DNA from: Lentisphaeria bacterium
Lineage (GTDB): Bacteria > Verrucomicrobiota > Lentisphaeria > Oligosphaerales > Oligosphaeraceae
DNA: 42,107 nucleotides
Assembly: GCA_028706165.1 (NCBI GenBank)
Contig: JAQWBY010000003.1
Span: 1-42,107, forward strand
Direction of reading: 5' to 3'
The notes beneath the pieces were generated by a model, which was not told the origin of the DNA, made no database searches, and was given only the letters and a program-made list of their open reading frames with translations. This document shows positions 7,705 through 16,258 of this stretch, one piece after another (the first letter of the stretch is position 1; each line of letters opens with the position of its first letter). Both the position numbers and the translations under genes were made by a program.

Positions 7705-9210
7705 TCAGCTGTTTTTCGTGGCGGGCTGCAGATGTTCGAGGAAGAATTGCTCCAGTGCCTTGACGCCGTTTTGCTGATAGGGCAGGGACAGATCGAGGTA
7801 TTCGGCTTTACCATCGGGTTCGAGTGCCTGATTCAGGAGTCTCTTGACGGCCTTGTCGTTGGGTACGGGCGTTAGTGGTGGGAGGACTTCGATCTTGGCG
7901 TTGGGGCAGGTGGCATGGAGGGCTTTGACATTGCGCAGAATCCCTTCGACGACTGAGTCAGGCGACTCTCCGGCGAGGAGGTTTTCGGAGCCGATGTGCA
8001 GGATAATGGTGTGTGGGAAGGTTCCTTCGAGTTCACCGTGGCGGATGCGCCAGAGGAGGTTCTCGTTGCGGTCGCCGATGAATCCCATATTGAGGACGCG
8101 GTGCTGGTTGAAGAAGGGGGTGTCGAGTTCCGGGGGGCGGGGATAGGCGCGGTCCCCGTACCAGTCCAGGGAGCCCCAACGATGGATGATGCCGTCGCCG
8201 GCGATGACGACATCGGGCTTGATGACGAAGGCGTCATTGCGGAGGATCATGGCGTGCCGAAAATGCCAGTCGTAGCCGCGGTCGTTGCCGCCTTCGGCGT
8301 CGAGTCCGTCGGCGATGGTCAGGTGGTCGGGGTAGTCGAGCGGGGTTTCGATCCAGCCTTTGCTGGTGGCGCAGCGTTGGACCTCATCGCCGAAGATGCC
8401 TGATAGCTGGAGATTAGCGACGACGGGGCCGTCGGCGGTGACGGTGACCCAAGTGACGGAGTCCATGATGCCATAGCGAAGGTCATCGCGGATGATGCCG
8501 CGGTCGAAACATCCTCCGGCCGTGCCGACCATGTAATAGTTTTTGCCATGTCGGATGGCTTTGACGTGATTGTGCCAGTCTCCGCAGAAGACGGTGTAGT
8601 TCAGGGAGTTGATGTCACGTTCAAAGGCGAGCCACTTATCGCTGGTCCAATCGATAGGCATGTGCATGAAGATGAAAGTCCAGCGTGCATCCTGATGGTC
8701 ATGGATGGCTTGTCGGGCCCAGGCGTACTGTTTGTCGGAGATGCCTTGGAGGGGGAGACGGCCGTCGCGGCCATCCATGGAATCAAGGCAGATGAAGTGG
8801 CATCCCTTGTAGAGGAAATTGTAGTATGTTCGTATGCCGTGGCGTTGTTGCCAGACGCGTTTGGAGACATCGTGGGCGATGCAGTTTCCTGGCCAGCCGA
8901 GATTGATGTCATGGTTGCCGACGACGTAGTAGAAGCGCATGTCCAGGGTACGAATGAAGGCTTCCAGTTCATCCCATTGTGCCTGCAGACGCTTTTCCGT
9001 CGCTTCTGCGTTGGGGCAGCCGTAGCCGCCTTCGATGAGGTCTCCGACAGCGATGGCGAACTCGGGTCGGAGGCGGTTCAGGGCCTTCATGGCTTCCGCG
9101 AAGGGGCCTTTCCTTTCACCGCCGCTGCGGTCCGGGATGATGGCGAAATGGAAATCGAGGGGATTGTCGAGGTGCGGTTTATCGGTGTAGGGGAGAGCGG
9201 GGGAGGTCAT
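7705..9210 (-). CDS. Metallophosphoesterase fused to a degenerate SGNH domain
   Basis: The protein has 501 residues and no signal peptide. Residues about 18-270 are a calcineurin-like phosphoesterase: 'IIPDRSGG' (27-30), 'VGDLIEGG' (55-62), 'VVGNHD' (97-101), 'FMHMP' and 'CGDWHNH' supply most metal ligands, although the usual first Asp-x-His is Asp-Arg-Ser here. The C-terminal 170 residues follow the GDSL/PAF-acetylhydrolase pattern ('VVIAGDGIIHRW', 'NMGFIGDRNENLLWRIRHGEL', 'ILHIGSEN'). However, the catalytic Ser of GDSI is Gly (near residue 340) and the final Asp-x-x-His block reads 'DLSLPYQQNG' with no histidine. The second domain is therefore probably a non-catalytic binding domain. It may act on phosphorylated sugars or lipids. 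The start at 9210 follows an aggaca ribosome site on the minus strand. The gene is convergent with the SGNH hydrolase. Confidence 0.8.
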   Translation of the reverse strand: MTSPALPYTDKPHLDNPLDFHFAIIPDRSGGERKGPFAEAMKALNRLRPEFAIAVGDLIEGGYGCPNAEATEKRLQAQWDELEAFIRTLDMRFYYVVGNHDINLGWPGNCIAHDVSKRVWQQRHGIRTYYNFLYKGCHFICLDSMDGRDGRLPLQGISDKQYAWARQAIHDHQDARWTFIFMHMPIDWTSDKWLAFERDINSLNYTVFCGDWHNHVKAIRHGKNYYMVGTAGGCFDRGIIRDDLRYGIMDSVTWVTVTADGPVVANLQLSGIFGDEVQRCATSKGWIETPLDYPDHLTIADGLDAEGGNDRGYDWHFRHAMILRNDAFVIKPDVVIAGDGIIHRWGSLDWYGDRAYPRPPELDTPFFNQHRVLNMGFIGDRNENLLWRIRHGELEGTFPHTIILHIGSENLLAGESPDSVVEGILRNVKALHATCPNAKIEVLPPLTPVPNDKAVKRLLNQALEPDGKAEYLDLSLPYQQNGVKALEQFFLEHLQPATKNS

Positions 9211-9288
9211 GCTTGCTGTCCTGGGAAAATGGCTGGCTTATTTTGAACTTCAGCGTGATTGGGGGTTGTCACTCTTGCCGGTCATCGT

Positions 9289-9348
9289 TGGGCGTCAGCA
9301 GCTGAAGGCATGGGCTGGACTTTTCTTCGCCGCTGCGGCGAGCAGGTC
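9289..9348. repeat. Short dispersed motif, copy 2
   Basis: It begins with the same tgggcgtcagcagct core as 7603-7639, continues with catgggctggacttttcttcgc, and ends in a small cgccg/cggcg hairpin. Both copies lie outside genes, on either side of the metallophosphoesterase gene and in the same orientation. Confidence 0.5.
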
Positions 9349-9527
9349 TATTTTATAGCTAAAAGAAAGCATGGCGCAAGCGCACACGGTAAACAAAAAT
9401 CGCCGGGGGAGGGGATGATCTCGCGCCAGGGCGTGGAATTATTGAAAAGTAGTGGATTTTGCTTGGTATTTATATTGAAATGTCAATCCAATTTGACGCC
9501 GCGTGCTTCTCCTATTGGCGCGACCGG

Positions 9528-9566
9528 AGCCGCCTGATTATGCGTGTATGCGGCAGTCAGGCGGCT
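9528..9566 (-). terminator. Possible terminator of the DUF4838 gene
   Basis: The 10-bp arms 9528-9537 and 9557-9566 (agccgcctga with its complement) lie 75 bases past the stop codon of the minus-strand DUF4838 gene. No T-run follows, so this is a weak call based on the stem and its position only. Confidence 0.3.
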
Positions 9567-9640
9567 GATGGCTGCGGCTATTCGAGGATGATATCGCAGA
9601 AGCCCTGCGTGCGATGCCTGGTTGAGCCTACGTGCGGGCG

Positions 9641-11926
9641 CTATTTTACGAGTTGCATCGGGCAGAAGCTGGCGATGGAGTGGCCGGTGCTGTTGAAGAG
9701 GGGATAATAGCGCCGACGGTCGGTTGGTCCTTTGTATAGACGCACGACCGTTCCCCTGAGCGATTTGGTGGAAGTCGGATCATGGCCAAGGGTAGACCAG
9801 GGGATGCTGATGAGTGCGTTCCAGCCGTTTGCGGTGATGGCCGTGCGCGCCTCCCATGGCGCTGTTTCGTCGTTAGCGAAGCGGTTGCCGGCCGGATCAA
9901 CGACGAACTGGACGTAGCCCGGTGCGCCTTTGCTGGTAGTCAAAAAGAATTCGGCGCCTTCGCCGGCCGGGAATTGGTTGCGGCCGTGGAGGTTACGGTC
10001 GTAGGTCATTTGCGTTGGATCCGGGTAGGTGCATTGCAAGGCGATGTAGAGCTTGTCGTCGTCGTACAAAAAGCGCGCCGTGGTGGGATGGGGGACGGGC
10101 TCAGACTTGTTCAGTTCAATGAAGGTGGTATATGTGGGCGCCGCCTGCCAGGCTGGAGTGGAGAAGTCGAGTGACAGGTCTTGTTTTGTTGCACAGCGGC
10201 CAACGCGCAGACTGGGGACATTGTCAGCTATGGCAATCTGCTCGGCGAAGGTGTGTTGCAACGCGTCGAGCATTTTTCTGCTGTTGGGGTGCAGCTGGTG
10301 TTGTGCGGCGCGGGTGAGGGCCTCGCGGCAGGGTTCGATCAGGCCTGGTTCAACGACTGCCAGACGCCAGTTGCCCACGGCGCGGTCGTTCCAGCGCGAT
10401 TTGCCGGGGGTGGCCAGGAAGGCCTTTTCGATCATGGCGTAGAAGGCCTTGACGTCGTCGGCGGCGGGGCCGTAGACGCGGCGGAAGAATTCATCGCGCA
10501 GGCTGTTGACATCGACCTTCGGGTTCCAGTTGGCATTGGCCATGACCCAGAAGTATGGCGCGTTGACATTCCAGCTGGCGACGCCGTCCATGCGTGGGCC
10601 GACGGCGTCGCTGTACATTTCCGAGTAGGTGCGGCGGACACCGTAGCTGTTGACGAGACGCCAGTCGGCGATGGCGATGGCGTCCATGGGGCGTGGGAAG
10701 GGCCCGCAGAGCCCGAAGTATTCGCGCCAGGTCAGCTCGGTGGTGTTTTTCATCCAGCTCAGGAAGCGGCGGTAGTACTGAGCATTGTCGGGATCGTCGA
10801 TAGTGCGTTTGGAGTTCTTGTTGATGGGGCAGAAGGAGATACTGATGTTAGGCTCGACGGTGATGCGAGGCGGCGTTTCGGTGAAGAAGTAGCCGAAGGT
10901 CAGGAGGCGCTTGCCGGGGTAGCGGTTCTGGAAGTGCCGGGCGATCTGGTTGAGCCAGAGGAAGAACTGGGTCGAGCGGAAATCATCATCGGTAGGCGCG
11001 ACGCTGGTGCCGTCGGGGAGGGCGATGGGCTTGCTGCATTCCGGGCATTCGCAGCACTGCATGACGTCTTCGATCATGATGCGGTAGGTGCTGTAGTCGG
11101 GCGACTTGGCCACCTTGTTATCGAGCTCGCTGATGAAGGCGCGAGTCATGTCCGCATTGGTGAAACACAGCTGGGTGCGCATCCGGATCTGGCGTGGATC
11201 CTGACGGGCGCCTTTGAAGAAGGGGAAGAATTCGGGGTGGTCGGCGAAGTACTTGTCGCCGCGGATGTAGAGGCCGGTGAGATTGTGGCCGCCGCCAAAT
11301 TCGCGGACGCAGCCGAAGTGGCTGTTTTTGGGGTTATCGCTCATCGTGCTTGCCGACCAGTTGCTGCCCTGGCGGAACTGCCAGACGTTGCTTTCCATGC
11401 CGGGGCCGATCATCTGCCATCCGCGCAGGATGTATGCAGGCACGTCGATGAAGTCGGTGTCGGTTAGCGTCAGGTCGGCATTGGGGGTAAAGATGGTGCC
11501 GAACTCGGTGTTGGGGCGTGCCCAGATGATGTCGCTGTTGCGGAAGAGCAGCTTGTAGACGCCGGTGAGGACGCCTTTGGGCTGATTGCCCAGCACGGTC
11601 ACGGTTGTCCCCTGCTGGCGCACGGCGAAGCCGTCGCTGTCGCCGATCTGTTCGCGATCGGCGGCGAAGCCCTCTGGTTGCACGGCCAGGACGATGCGGC
11701 CGGCTGCGGGGCCGGGCGCCGGCAGAATCGGCAGCGTCGCGCCGGAGATCAAGGCGACATGCTCCTGCAATTCCTTGGCGGTGTAGGCGAGCACCGGGCC
11801 GGCGTCAGCCGGGCAGATGATCTCGGCGACCGGCTGACCGGACTTAGCCAGGGGCAGTGCGGCGTGGACACATGCCGATGAGAGCAGCGCTGCGGAACAT
11901 AGCAGAGTGGTCTGGAAGAATGACAT
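9641..11926 (-). CDS. Secreted DUF4838 protein (GH67-like) with C-terminal CBM9-like domain
   Basis: The protein has 761 residues with a signal peptide (MSFFQTTLLCSAALLSSACVHA). After it, 'GPVLAYTAKELQEHVALISGATLPI' is the N-terminal fold shared with alpha-glucuronidase-like enzymes. The middle region carries the DUF4838 landmarks 'GHNLTGLYIRGDKYFADHPEFFPF', the cysteine cluster 'QCCECPECSKP' and 'SISFCPINKN'. The last 175 residues ('AWQAAPTYTTFIEL' to 'WNALISIPWSTLG') resemble the CBM9/DOMON-like sugar-binding fold that often ends such proteins. DUF4838 proteins are distant relatives of glycoside hydrolase families, but their activity is mostly untested, so only a role in extracellular or periplasmic glycan handling is inferred. 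It is transcribed away from the leucine-rich-repeat gene, with a 480-base divergent gap. Confidence 0.85.
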   Translation of the reverse strand: MSFFQTTLLCSAALLSSACVHAALPLAKSGQPVAEIICPADAGPVLAYTAKELQEHVALISGATLPILPAPGPAAGRIVLAVQPEGFAADREQIGDSDGFAVRQQGTTVTVLGNQPKGVLTGVYKLLFRNSDIIWARPNTEFGTIFTPNADLTLTDTDFIDVPAYILRGWQMIGPGMESNVWQFRQGSNWSASTMSDNPKNSHFGCVREFGGGHNLTGLYIRGDKYFADHPEFFPFFKGARQDPRQIRMRTQLCFTNADMTRAFISELDNKVAKSPDYSTYRIMIEDVMQCCECPECSKPIALPDGTSVAPTDDDFRSTQFFLWLNQIARHFQNRYPGKRLLTFGYFFTETPPRITVEPNISISFCPINKNSKRTIDDPDNAQYYRRFLSWMKNTTELTWREYFGLCGPFPRPMDAIAIADWRLVNSYGVRRTYSEMYSDAVGPRMDGVASWNVNAPYFWVMANANWNPKVDVNSLRDEFFRRVYGPAADDVKAFYAMIEKAFLATPGKSRWNDRAVGNWRLAVVEPGLIEPCREALTRAAQHQLHPNSRKMLDALQHTFAEQIAIADNVPSLRVGRCATKQDLSLDFSTPAWQAAPTYTTFIELNKSEPVPHPTTARFLYDDDKLYIALQCTYPDPTQMTYDRNLHGRNQFPAGEGAEFFLTTSKGAPGYVQFVVDPAGNRFANDETAPWEARTAITANGWNALISIPWSTLGHDPTSTKSLRGTVVRLYKGPTDRRRYYPLFNSTGHSIASFCPMQLVK

Positions 11927-12406
11927 GGTTTTTCTCTTTACTGAAGCGGGTGATTGGGGGGGGGCGTGGCTAGCTTGCGACTATTAGGCGGCTGTGTCGG
12001 TGAAACAGGTGAAATGGCGTTGCTGCCCTTGTGGGGGCAGTGGCAGATGCCCAGCAAAGCGTCATCGCGGGATGCCGCATTCGCATGGCTCGAATAACAT
12101 CGTGCTGGCATGTGAAATATCCACGCAGAAAATCGATTTTATGGCGCTCCTGCTATGCAGCCAAGGCGGTCTTGGGGTGATCGCTGGGCTTGAAAACGCA
12201 GCTAGTGCGGGAATGCAGAAAGGCTATAACCGTTCCTGGCTGGAAACGGTGCCGTGCCCGGGTGATGTTAATATGGGTTGTGTGCTTGACCTCTCAACTT
12301 ACGTGCATATAATTTGAGTACGGTGCATTTGAGTGCGGCAATGTGGCGTGTTGCAGCAAGATATCCTGGTCAGGCAATGATTGGTGTTTTGTGAAAGGGG
12401 TGTGGT
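11927..12406. other. Divergent intergenic region
   Basis: These 480 bases separate the DUF4838 gene (minus) and the leucine-rich-repeat gene (plus). They hold a clear plus-strand promoter at 12286-12313, a run of nine G at 11956-11964 close to the DUF4838 start, and a small hairpin near 12227-12251. I saw no coding frame with a plausible ribosome site and no clear minus-strand promoter. Confidence 0.6.
12286..12313 (+). promoter_or_regulatory. Sigma-70-like promoter of the leucine-rich-repeat gene
   Basis: The -35 box TTGACC (12286-12291) and a perfect -10 box TATAAT (12308-12313) are 16 bases apart. Transcription would start near 12320, giving a leader of about 87 bases before the ATG at 12407. 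Confidence 0.75.
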
Positions 12407-15400
12407 ATGAGCAATTATGTGCGTTCCATGTTGTTTGGAGTTGTCTTGCTCGTAGCGATGGGTTCGGCGTGGGCGGGGATTGATGGGACCTGGCGGCATT
12501 TAGCCTATGAAGTGGACACCATGCTGCATTGGTCGTCCTTGATCAATGCGTCGGGTACGCTCAATGGCACAATGAATTACGAGGAAATTCTTTCCGATGA
12601 AGATGGCGACAGTGGCACCGTTCCCTTGACGACGGTTTTTCATGAGCGCGGGGGGGTGACGGTTGATGTTGGCGGGGGCGAGGAAATCTGGAATTTGTAC
12701 CGCAATTTGGCTGAGGACGTCATGGGCGGCATTGGTGTTGATGAGGATGACGAGTTGGTGGCGTTGAAGCTGTTTGTGCAGCCGGCGACCAATCACAGCG
12801 CGGCGGATTTGGGGGGGCGCTGGCATGTCCGGCGTTTGCTTTTTGAGCCGGGTGCGCCGGCTTTTGTCGGCTACGGCAAAGCCGAGGGCAGCCTCAATGG
12901 CGTGATGACATCGCGTTGGGAATACAGCCCGATGGAGACGGCCGAGAAAGAGCTCGTCGTGAGCAGTACGATTACGGCTGCCGGCGTGGTGTCGTTAACG
13001 GTACGGGTGCCGGTGACGGGGGCTCGTGGCGAGCTGGAGGATTTTAGCTACACGGGTTACATGAATGCCAGTCGTGATGTCATCATCAGCACGAGCGCGC
13101 CCAATGCTGCCGAGGCGAACTGGAATTTGCTGGTGTTGGTCAAGCAGGCAGCGGCATACAGTCGGGCGGATCTGGCCGGCACCTGGGCGATGGCGCAGAT
13201 GTGGGTCGGGCCGGATGGCATGGATGATGCTGCTTTAGATCCGGAATACGCCGGCTACTCGCGGGGCATTGGCGCACTCAATGGCCGTTTTAATATTGAA
13301 GAAAGCGGCGATGTTTATTCCGGCTGGCGCGGTGAGCGTGAGATCGTCGGTCTAAAATCTTTTGTGTATAGCGACGGTCAGGTCAAGATGATGTCTATGG
13401 ACGGCGGTCAGCCTCTTTCCGGGCAGATGAACGCCTCAAAGAATGTCATCGTCTGTGCTGATAACTCTGATGGCGATGTCAATTACAGTGTCTTTGTGAA
13501 AGTAAGCGAAGACGGCTTTGGTGATTTCACTTACTCCGTTGCTGGCGGCAAGGCGACGGTGACGGGCTATGACGGCGCCGGCGTGGCGGTGGTGCCGGCG
13601 ACCTACAATGGCGTGCCGGTGACGGCCATTGCCGATGGCGCTTTTGCCAATAACCCGTGGTTGTTCAACGTGGTCATGCCGGCGTCGATAACGCGCATTG
13701 GCGCGGATGCGTTCCGTGGCTGCGTCGGTCTGGAGTGGCTGACAATGCCGGCGGGGCTGCAGAGCATCGGCGCAGGCGCTTTCAACGGCTGTGAGAACCT
13801 TGCGGCGATCTTCTTCAAGGGTGGGCGGCCTACGGCAGATGGCGTACTTGGTTCGTCGGCCATAGGTGGTTTTGCTGAGGGCAATTCCGGCTGGGGAGAC
13901 AGTGCCGGCGAAATGCTTGGCGGCTTGGCCGTGACGCGGATCAATTATGCCCCGGAGAGCGATTTTGAGACGTACGAGATTCCCATTGGCGTGTCGCTGA
14001 CGCGCTACAAGGGCAATGCCGAATATGTGAATGTGCCACCAACGATTGGCGGCAAGTCCGTGATAACTTTGGGTAAAGACCTTTTTGCCTACCGGCCTGA
14101 AATCCGCCTGCTGATTTTGCCGGAGAATTTGCTTGAGATTGGTCAGGGCAGCATGGCGTCCTGTGACAATTTGCGCACCGTGATTTTGCCGTCGACGTTG
14201 CAGAGCATCGGCGAGTACGCGCTGGAGGACAACGAAAGCCTTCTTTTCGTAGACATTCCGGAGGGTGTTGCGCAGCTTGAACCCGAGGTCTTTCTGGACT
14301 GCTCGCAGCTGGTTTCGGTAAGCATGCCGACGACCATGAATTACATTGGCGACTTCGCCTTTTCGGGCTGTTCACTGTTAGGCAGTATGAGCATCCCAGC
14401 GCCGGTAATGTACATTGGCGATGGTGCATTTACGGGCTGTAATTCATTGGTGCGATTCATTGTTGACGCGGAAAATGATTTTTTTGCGTCCACGGCTGAC
14501 GGCGTCTTGTGCGACAAGGCGCTGGCTAGGCTCATCCAATATCCAGCGGGGCGACTAGGTCCCTATGCCATACCGGCTTCGGTGACGGGCATTGCCCCCT
14601 GGGCGTTTCATTCCGCAAGACTGCAAAGTATTGACATAGGTGCCACGATTGTATCGATTGGCGCTGGTGCCTTTGCCTTATGTGACGAACTGCAGGTGAT
14701 CAACGTCGCAGCGACCAATGCGCAGTTCAGCAGTGTGGACGGCGTGCTATTCAGCAAGGACGGCACGGCGCTGTTGCAGTACCCCGGTGGGGTGGCCGGT
14801 GCTTACAGCGTACCCCTTGGCGTGACTAACATCGGTGCCTTTGCCTTTGCGGGTTGCTGGCGCTTGAGCGGCATTGAGTTGGGTAGCGGCGTGCAGACCA
14901 TTGGTGTGTGGGCCTTTGCTGAGTGTATGGCTCTGCGCGAAGTGGCTTTGCCGGCGGGATTGCAGCGTATTGAGGAAAGCACTTTTGAAAGTTGCCATTC
15001 CCTGCAAAACGTGGCCATACCGGGCAGCGTCACCTTCATTGGCGAATCGGCGTTTGAGGACTGTTACAGCCTCCGCCAAATCGTTATTCCGGAAGGTGTG
15101 CTCAGCATTGGTGAAGATGCTTTTGACAACTGCGTGCAGCTGCAGGCGATTGTGGTGCCCGACAGCGTGACTGAGCTTGGCGAAGGCGCTTTTGCCGAGT
15201 GTGAGCGTTTGGAAACGGTGGTGTTGGGACGCGGCGTGACGGTCATTCCCTACGATTGCTTTTATGGTTGTTCATCGCTGCGGGAGGTCACGATCCGTGG
15301 CCCCCTGGCTGAAATCGGCGAGTATGCGTTTATATATTGCGAGTCTCTGCCGAACTTTGTTGTACCGGCGACGGTGACGATGATTGACACCTTTGCCTTT

Positions 15401-16162
15401 TGGGACTGCCCCAGTCTGGCCAGCATCGAGTTCATGGGGGCCGCGCCGCAGATTGGCTGGCAGCCATTCCCGAATACTCTCACCACACTACTTTACTATT
15501 GGAACAGCCAGGATGGCTGGAATCCTCCTGATCAGACTTGGAATCTGTATATCGACCAGCTGCAAGGGCGGGATCGGACCTTCCGGGTGGTGTTTACCAC
15601 CGGTGGCGCGGGCGTGCGTACGGGTGGTGGTGAGCTGGTGCAGGATGTCGTGGAGGGGCAGCAGGCAGTCCCGCCGGACCTGCAGACAGTCGGGCCGGCA
15701 TGGACTTTGCGTGAATGGGAGCCGCAGCCGGGAGTTATTACTGCCGACACCACTTATCGAGCACTGTACGCGTACCACTACGAATTACCTAGTGGCTGGG
15801 ATCTCATTGGTGCTCCGCTACAGCCGCGAGCAGAGCCGGTATATGATAATTTTGGGCAAGGCGTCACTGGCTTTGACGCTGCCGGCAGGCAATATGTTCA
15901 CCCGAACACCATCGCCGTGGGCAAAGCCTACTGGATTTTCACCGAGGCGGATGAGCCCGCTGACTTACTTGGCTATTCGCCGAGCGATAGCGGCCTCAAT
16001 GAGTTGCTGCCCGCTGGCTGGAATTTTGTTAGTCCAGCCTTGCCGGTGGCGGGCCTACCGGAAGGCGTCGAGGCTGCTTGGGAATGGACTGGTCAGACCT
16101 ACCAGATGTGCACTCAGATCGTGCCCGGCCGTGGCTACTGGTTGTATCAGTCGCAACAGTGA
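12407..16162 (+). CDS. Secreted BspA-type leucine-rich-repeat protein
   Basis: The protein has 1251 residues with a signal peptide ending AWA (about residue 23). Three related units follow, starting at about residues 24, 134 and 254. Each opens with 'G-W' (IDGTWRHL, LGGRWHVRRL, LAGTWAMAQM) and contains a 'LNG' turn, so they are tandem copies of one beta-domain. Residues about 365-1025 are BspA/LRR_5 repeats of the type 'IGxxAFxxCxxLxxIxIP', interrupted by two longer 'VDGVLxxxxxxxLxxYP' inserts. Then comes an InlB-like beta-repeat (about 1045-1125) and a terminal region with 'GWDLIGAPL', 'AYWIF', 'GWNFVSPAL' and 'GYWLY' motifs. BspA-like proteins are surface or secreted binding proteins for glycans or host proteins. 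It has its own promoter and a strong terminator, so it is probably monocistronic. The ligand is unknown. Confidence 0.88.
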   Translation: MSNYVRSMLFGVVLLVAMGSAWAGIDGTWRHLAYEVDTMLHWSSLINASGTLNGTMNYEEILSDEDGDSGTVPLTTVFHERGGVTVDVGGGEEIWNLYRNLAEDVMGGIGVDEDDELVALKLFVQPATNHSAADLGGRWHVRRLLFEPGAPAFVGYGKAEGSLNGVMTSRWEYSPMETAEKELVVSSTITAAGVVSLTVRVPVTGARGELEDFSYTGYMNASRDVIISTSAPNAAEANWNLLVLVKQAAAYSRADLAGTWAMAQMWVGPDGMDDAALDPEYAGYSRGIGALNGRFNIEESGDVYSGWRGEREIVGLKSFVYSDGQVKMMSMDGGQPLSGQMNASKNVIVCADNSDGDVNYSVFVKVSEDGFGDFTYSVAGGKATVTGYDGAGVAVVPATYNGVPVTAIADGAFANNPWLFNVVMPASITRIGADAFRGCVGLEWLTMPAGLQSIGAGAFNGCENLAAIFFKGGRPTADGVLGSSAIGGFAEGNSGWGDSAGEMLGGLAVTRINYAPESDFETYEIPIGVSLTRYKGNAEYVNVPPTIGGKSVITLGKDLFAYRPEIRLLILPENLLEIGQGSMASCDNLRTVILPSTLQSIGEYALEDNESLLFVDIPEGVAQLEPEVFLDCSQLVSVSMPTTMNYIGDFAFSGCSLLGSMSIPAPVMYIGDGAFTGCNSLVRFIVDAENDFFASTADGVLCDKALARLIQYPAGRLGPYAIPASVTGIAPWAFHSARLQSIDIGATIVSIGAGAFALCDELQVINVAATNAQFSSVDGVLFSKDGTALLQYPGGVAGAYSVPLGVTNIGAFAFAGCWRLSGIELGSGVQTIGVWAFAECMALREVALPAGLQRIEESTFESCHSLQNVAIPGSVTFIGESAFEDCYSLRQIVIPEGVLSIGEDAFDNCVQLQAIVVPDSVTELGEGAFAECERLETVVLGRGVTVIPYDCFYGCSSLREVTIRGPLAEIGEYAFIYCESLPNFVVPATVTMIDTFAFWDCPSLASIEFMGAAPQIGWQPFPNTLTTLLYYWNSQDGWNPPDQTWNLYIDQLQGRDRTFRVVFTTGGAGVRTGGGELVQDVVEGQQAVPPDLQTVGPAWTLREWEPQPGVITADTTYRALYAYHYELPSGWDLIGAPLQPRAEPVYDNFGQGVTGFDAAGRQYVHPNTIAVGKAYWIFTEADEPADLLGYSPSDSGLNELLPAGWNFVSPALPVAGLPEGVEAAWEWTGQTYQMCTQIVPGRGYWLYQSQQ

Positions 16163-16177
16163 TGTGATTGGACGTAA

Positions 16178-16226
16178 AAAACGCACGGCCCCGCTTGGCG
16201 CGATGTCAGGTGGGGCCGTGCGTTTT
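16178..16226. terminator. Bidirectional intrinsic terminator
   Basis: Arms 16178-16192 and 16212-16226 form a perfect 15-bp stem (aaaacgcacggcccc and its complement) between convergent genes. On the plus strand the stem ends in TTTT and on the minus strand in a longer T-run, so it can end transcription of the leucine-rich-repeat gene and of the methyltransferase gene. Confidence 0.88.
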
Positions 16227-16258
16227 GTGATGGGAAGGGCAGAGGCGAGAGAGGGCTG

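Larger units (their letters stand above)
9211..9640. other. Gene-free interval with a repeat remnant and a small hairpin
   Basis: These 430 bases lie between two minus-strand genes. They contain the second copy of the short dispersed motif (9289-9348) and a 10-bp inverted repeat close to the end of the DUF4838 gene (9528-9537 with 9557-9566). The segment around 9467-9495 is AT-rich and contains ttgaca on the minus strand, but no well-spaced -10 box was found. No convincing coding frame is present. Confidence 0.6.

Noticed and set aside
11956-11964. Run of nine G near the DUF4838 start as a phase-variation tract
   Set aside because: It lies in the untranslated region about 30 bases before the start, and a single homopolymer is not enough evidence; it could also be a sequencing-length error.
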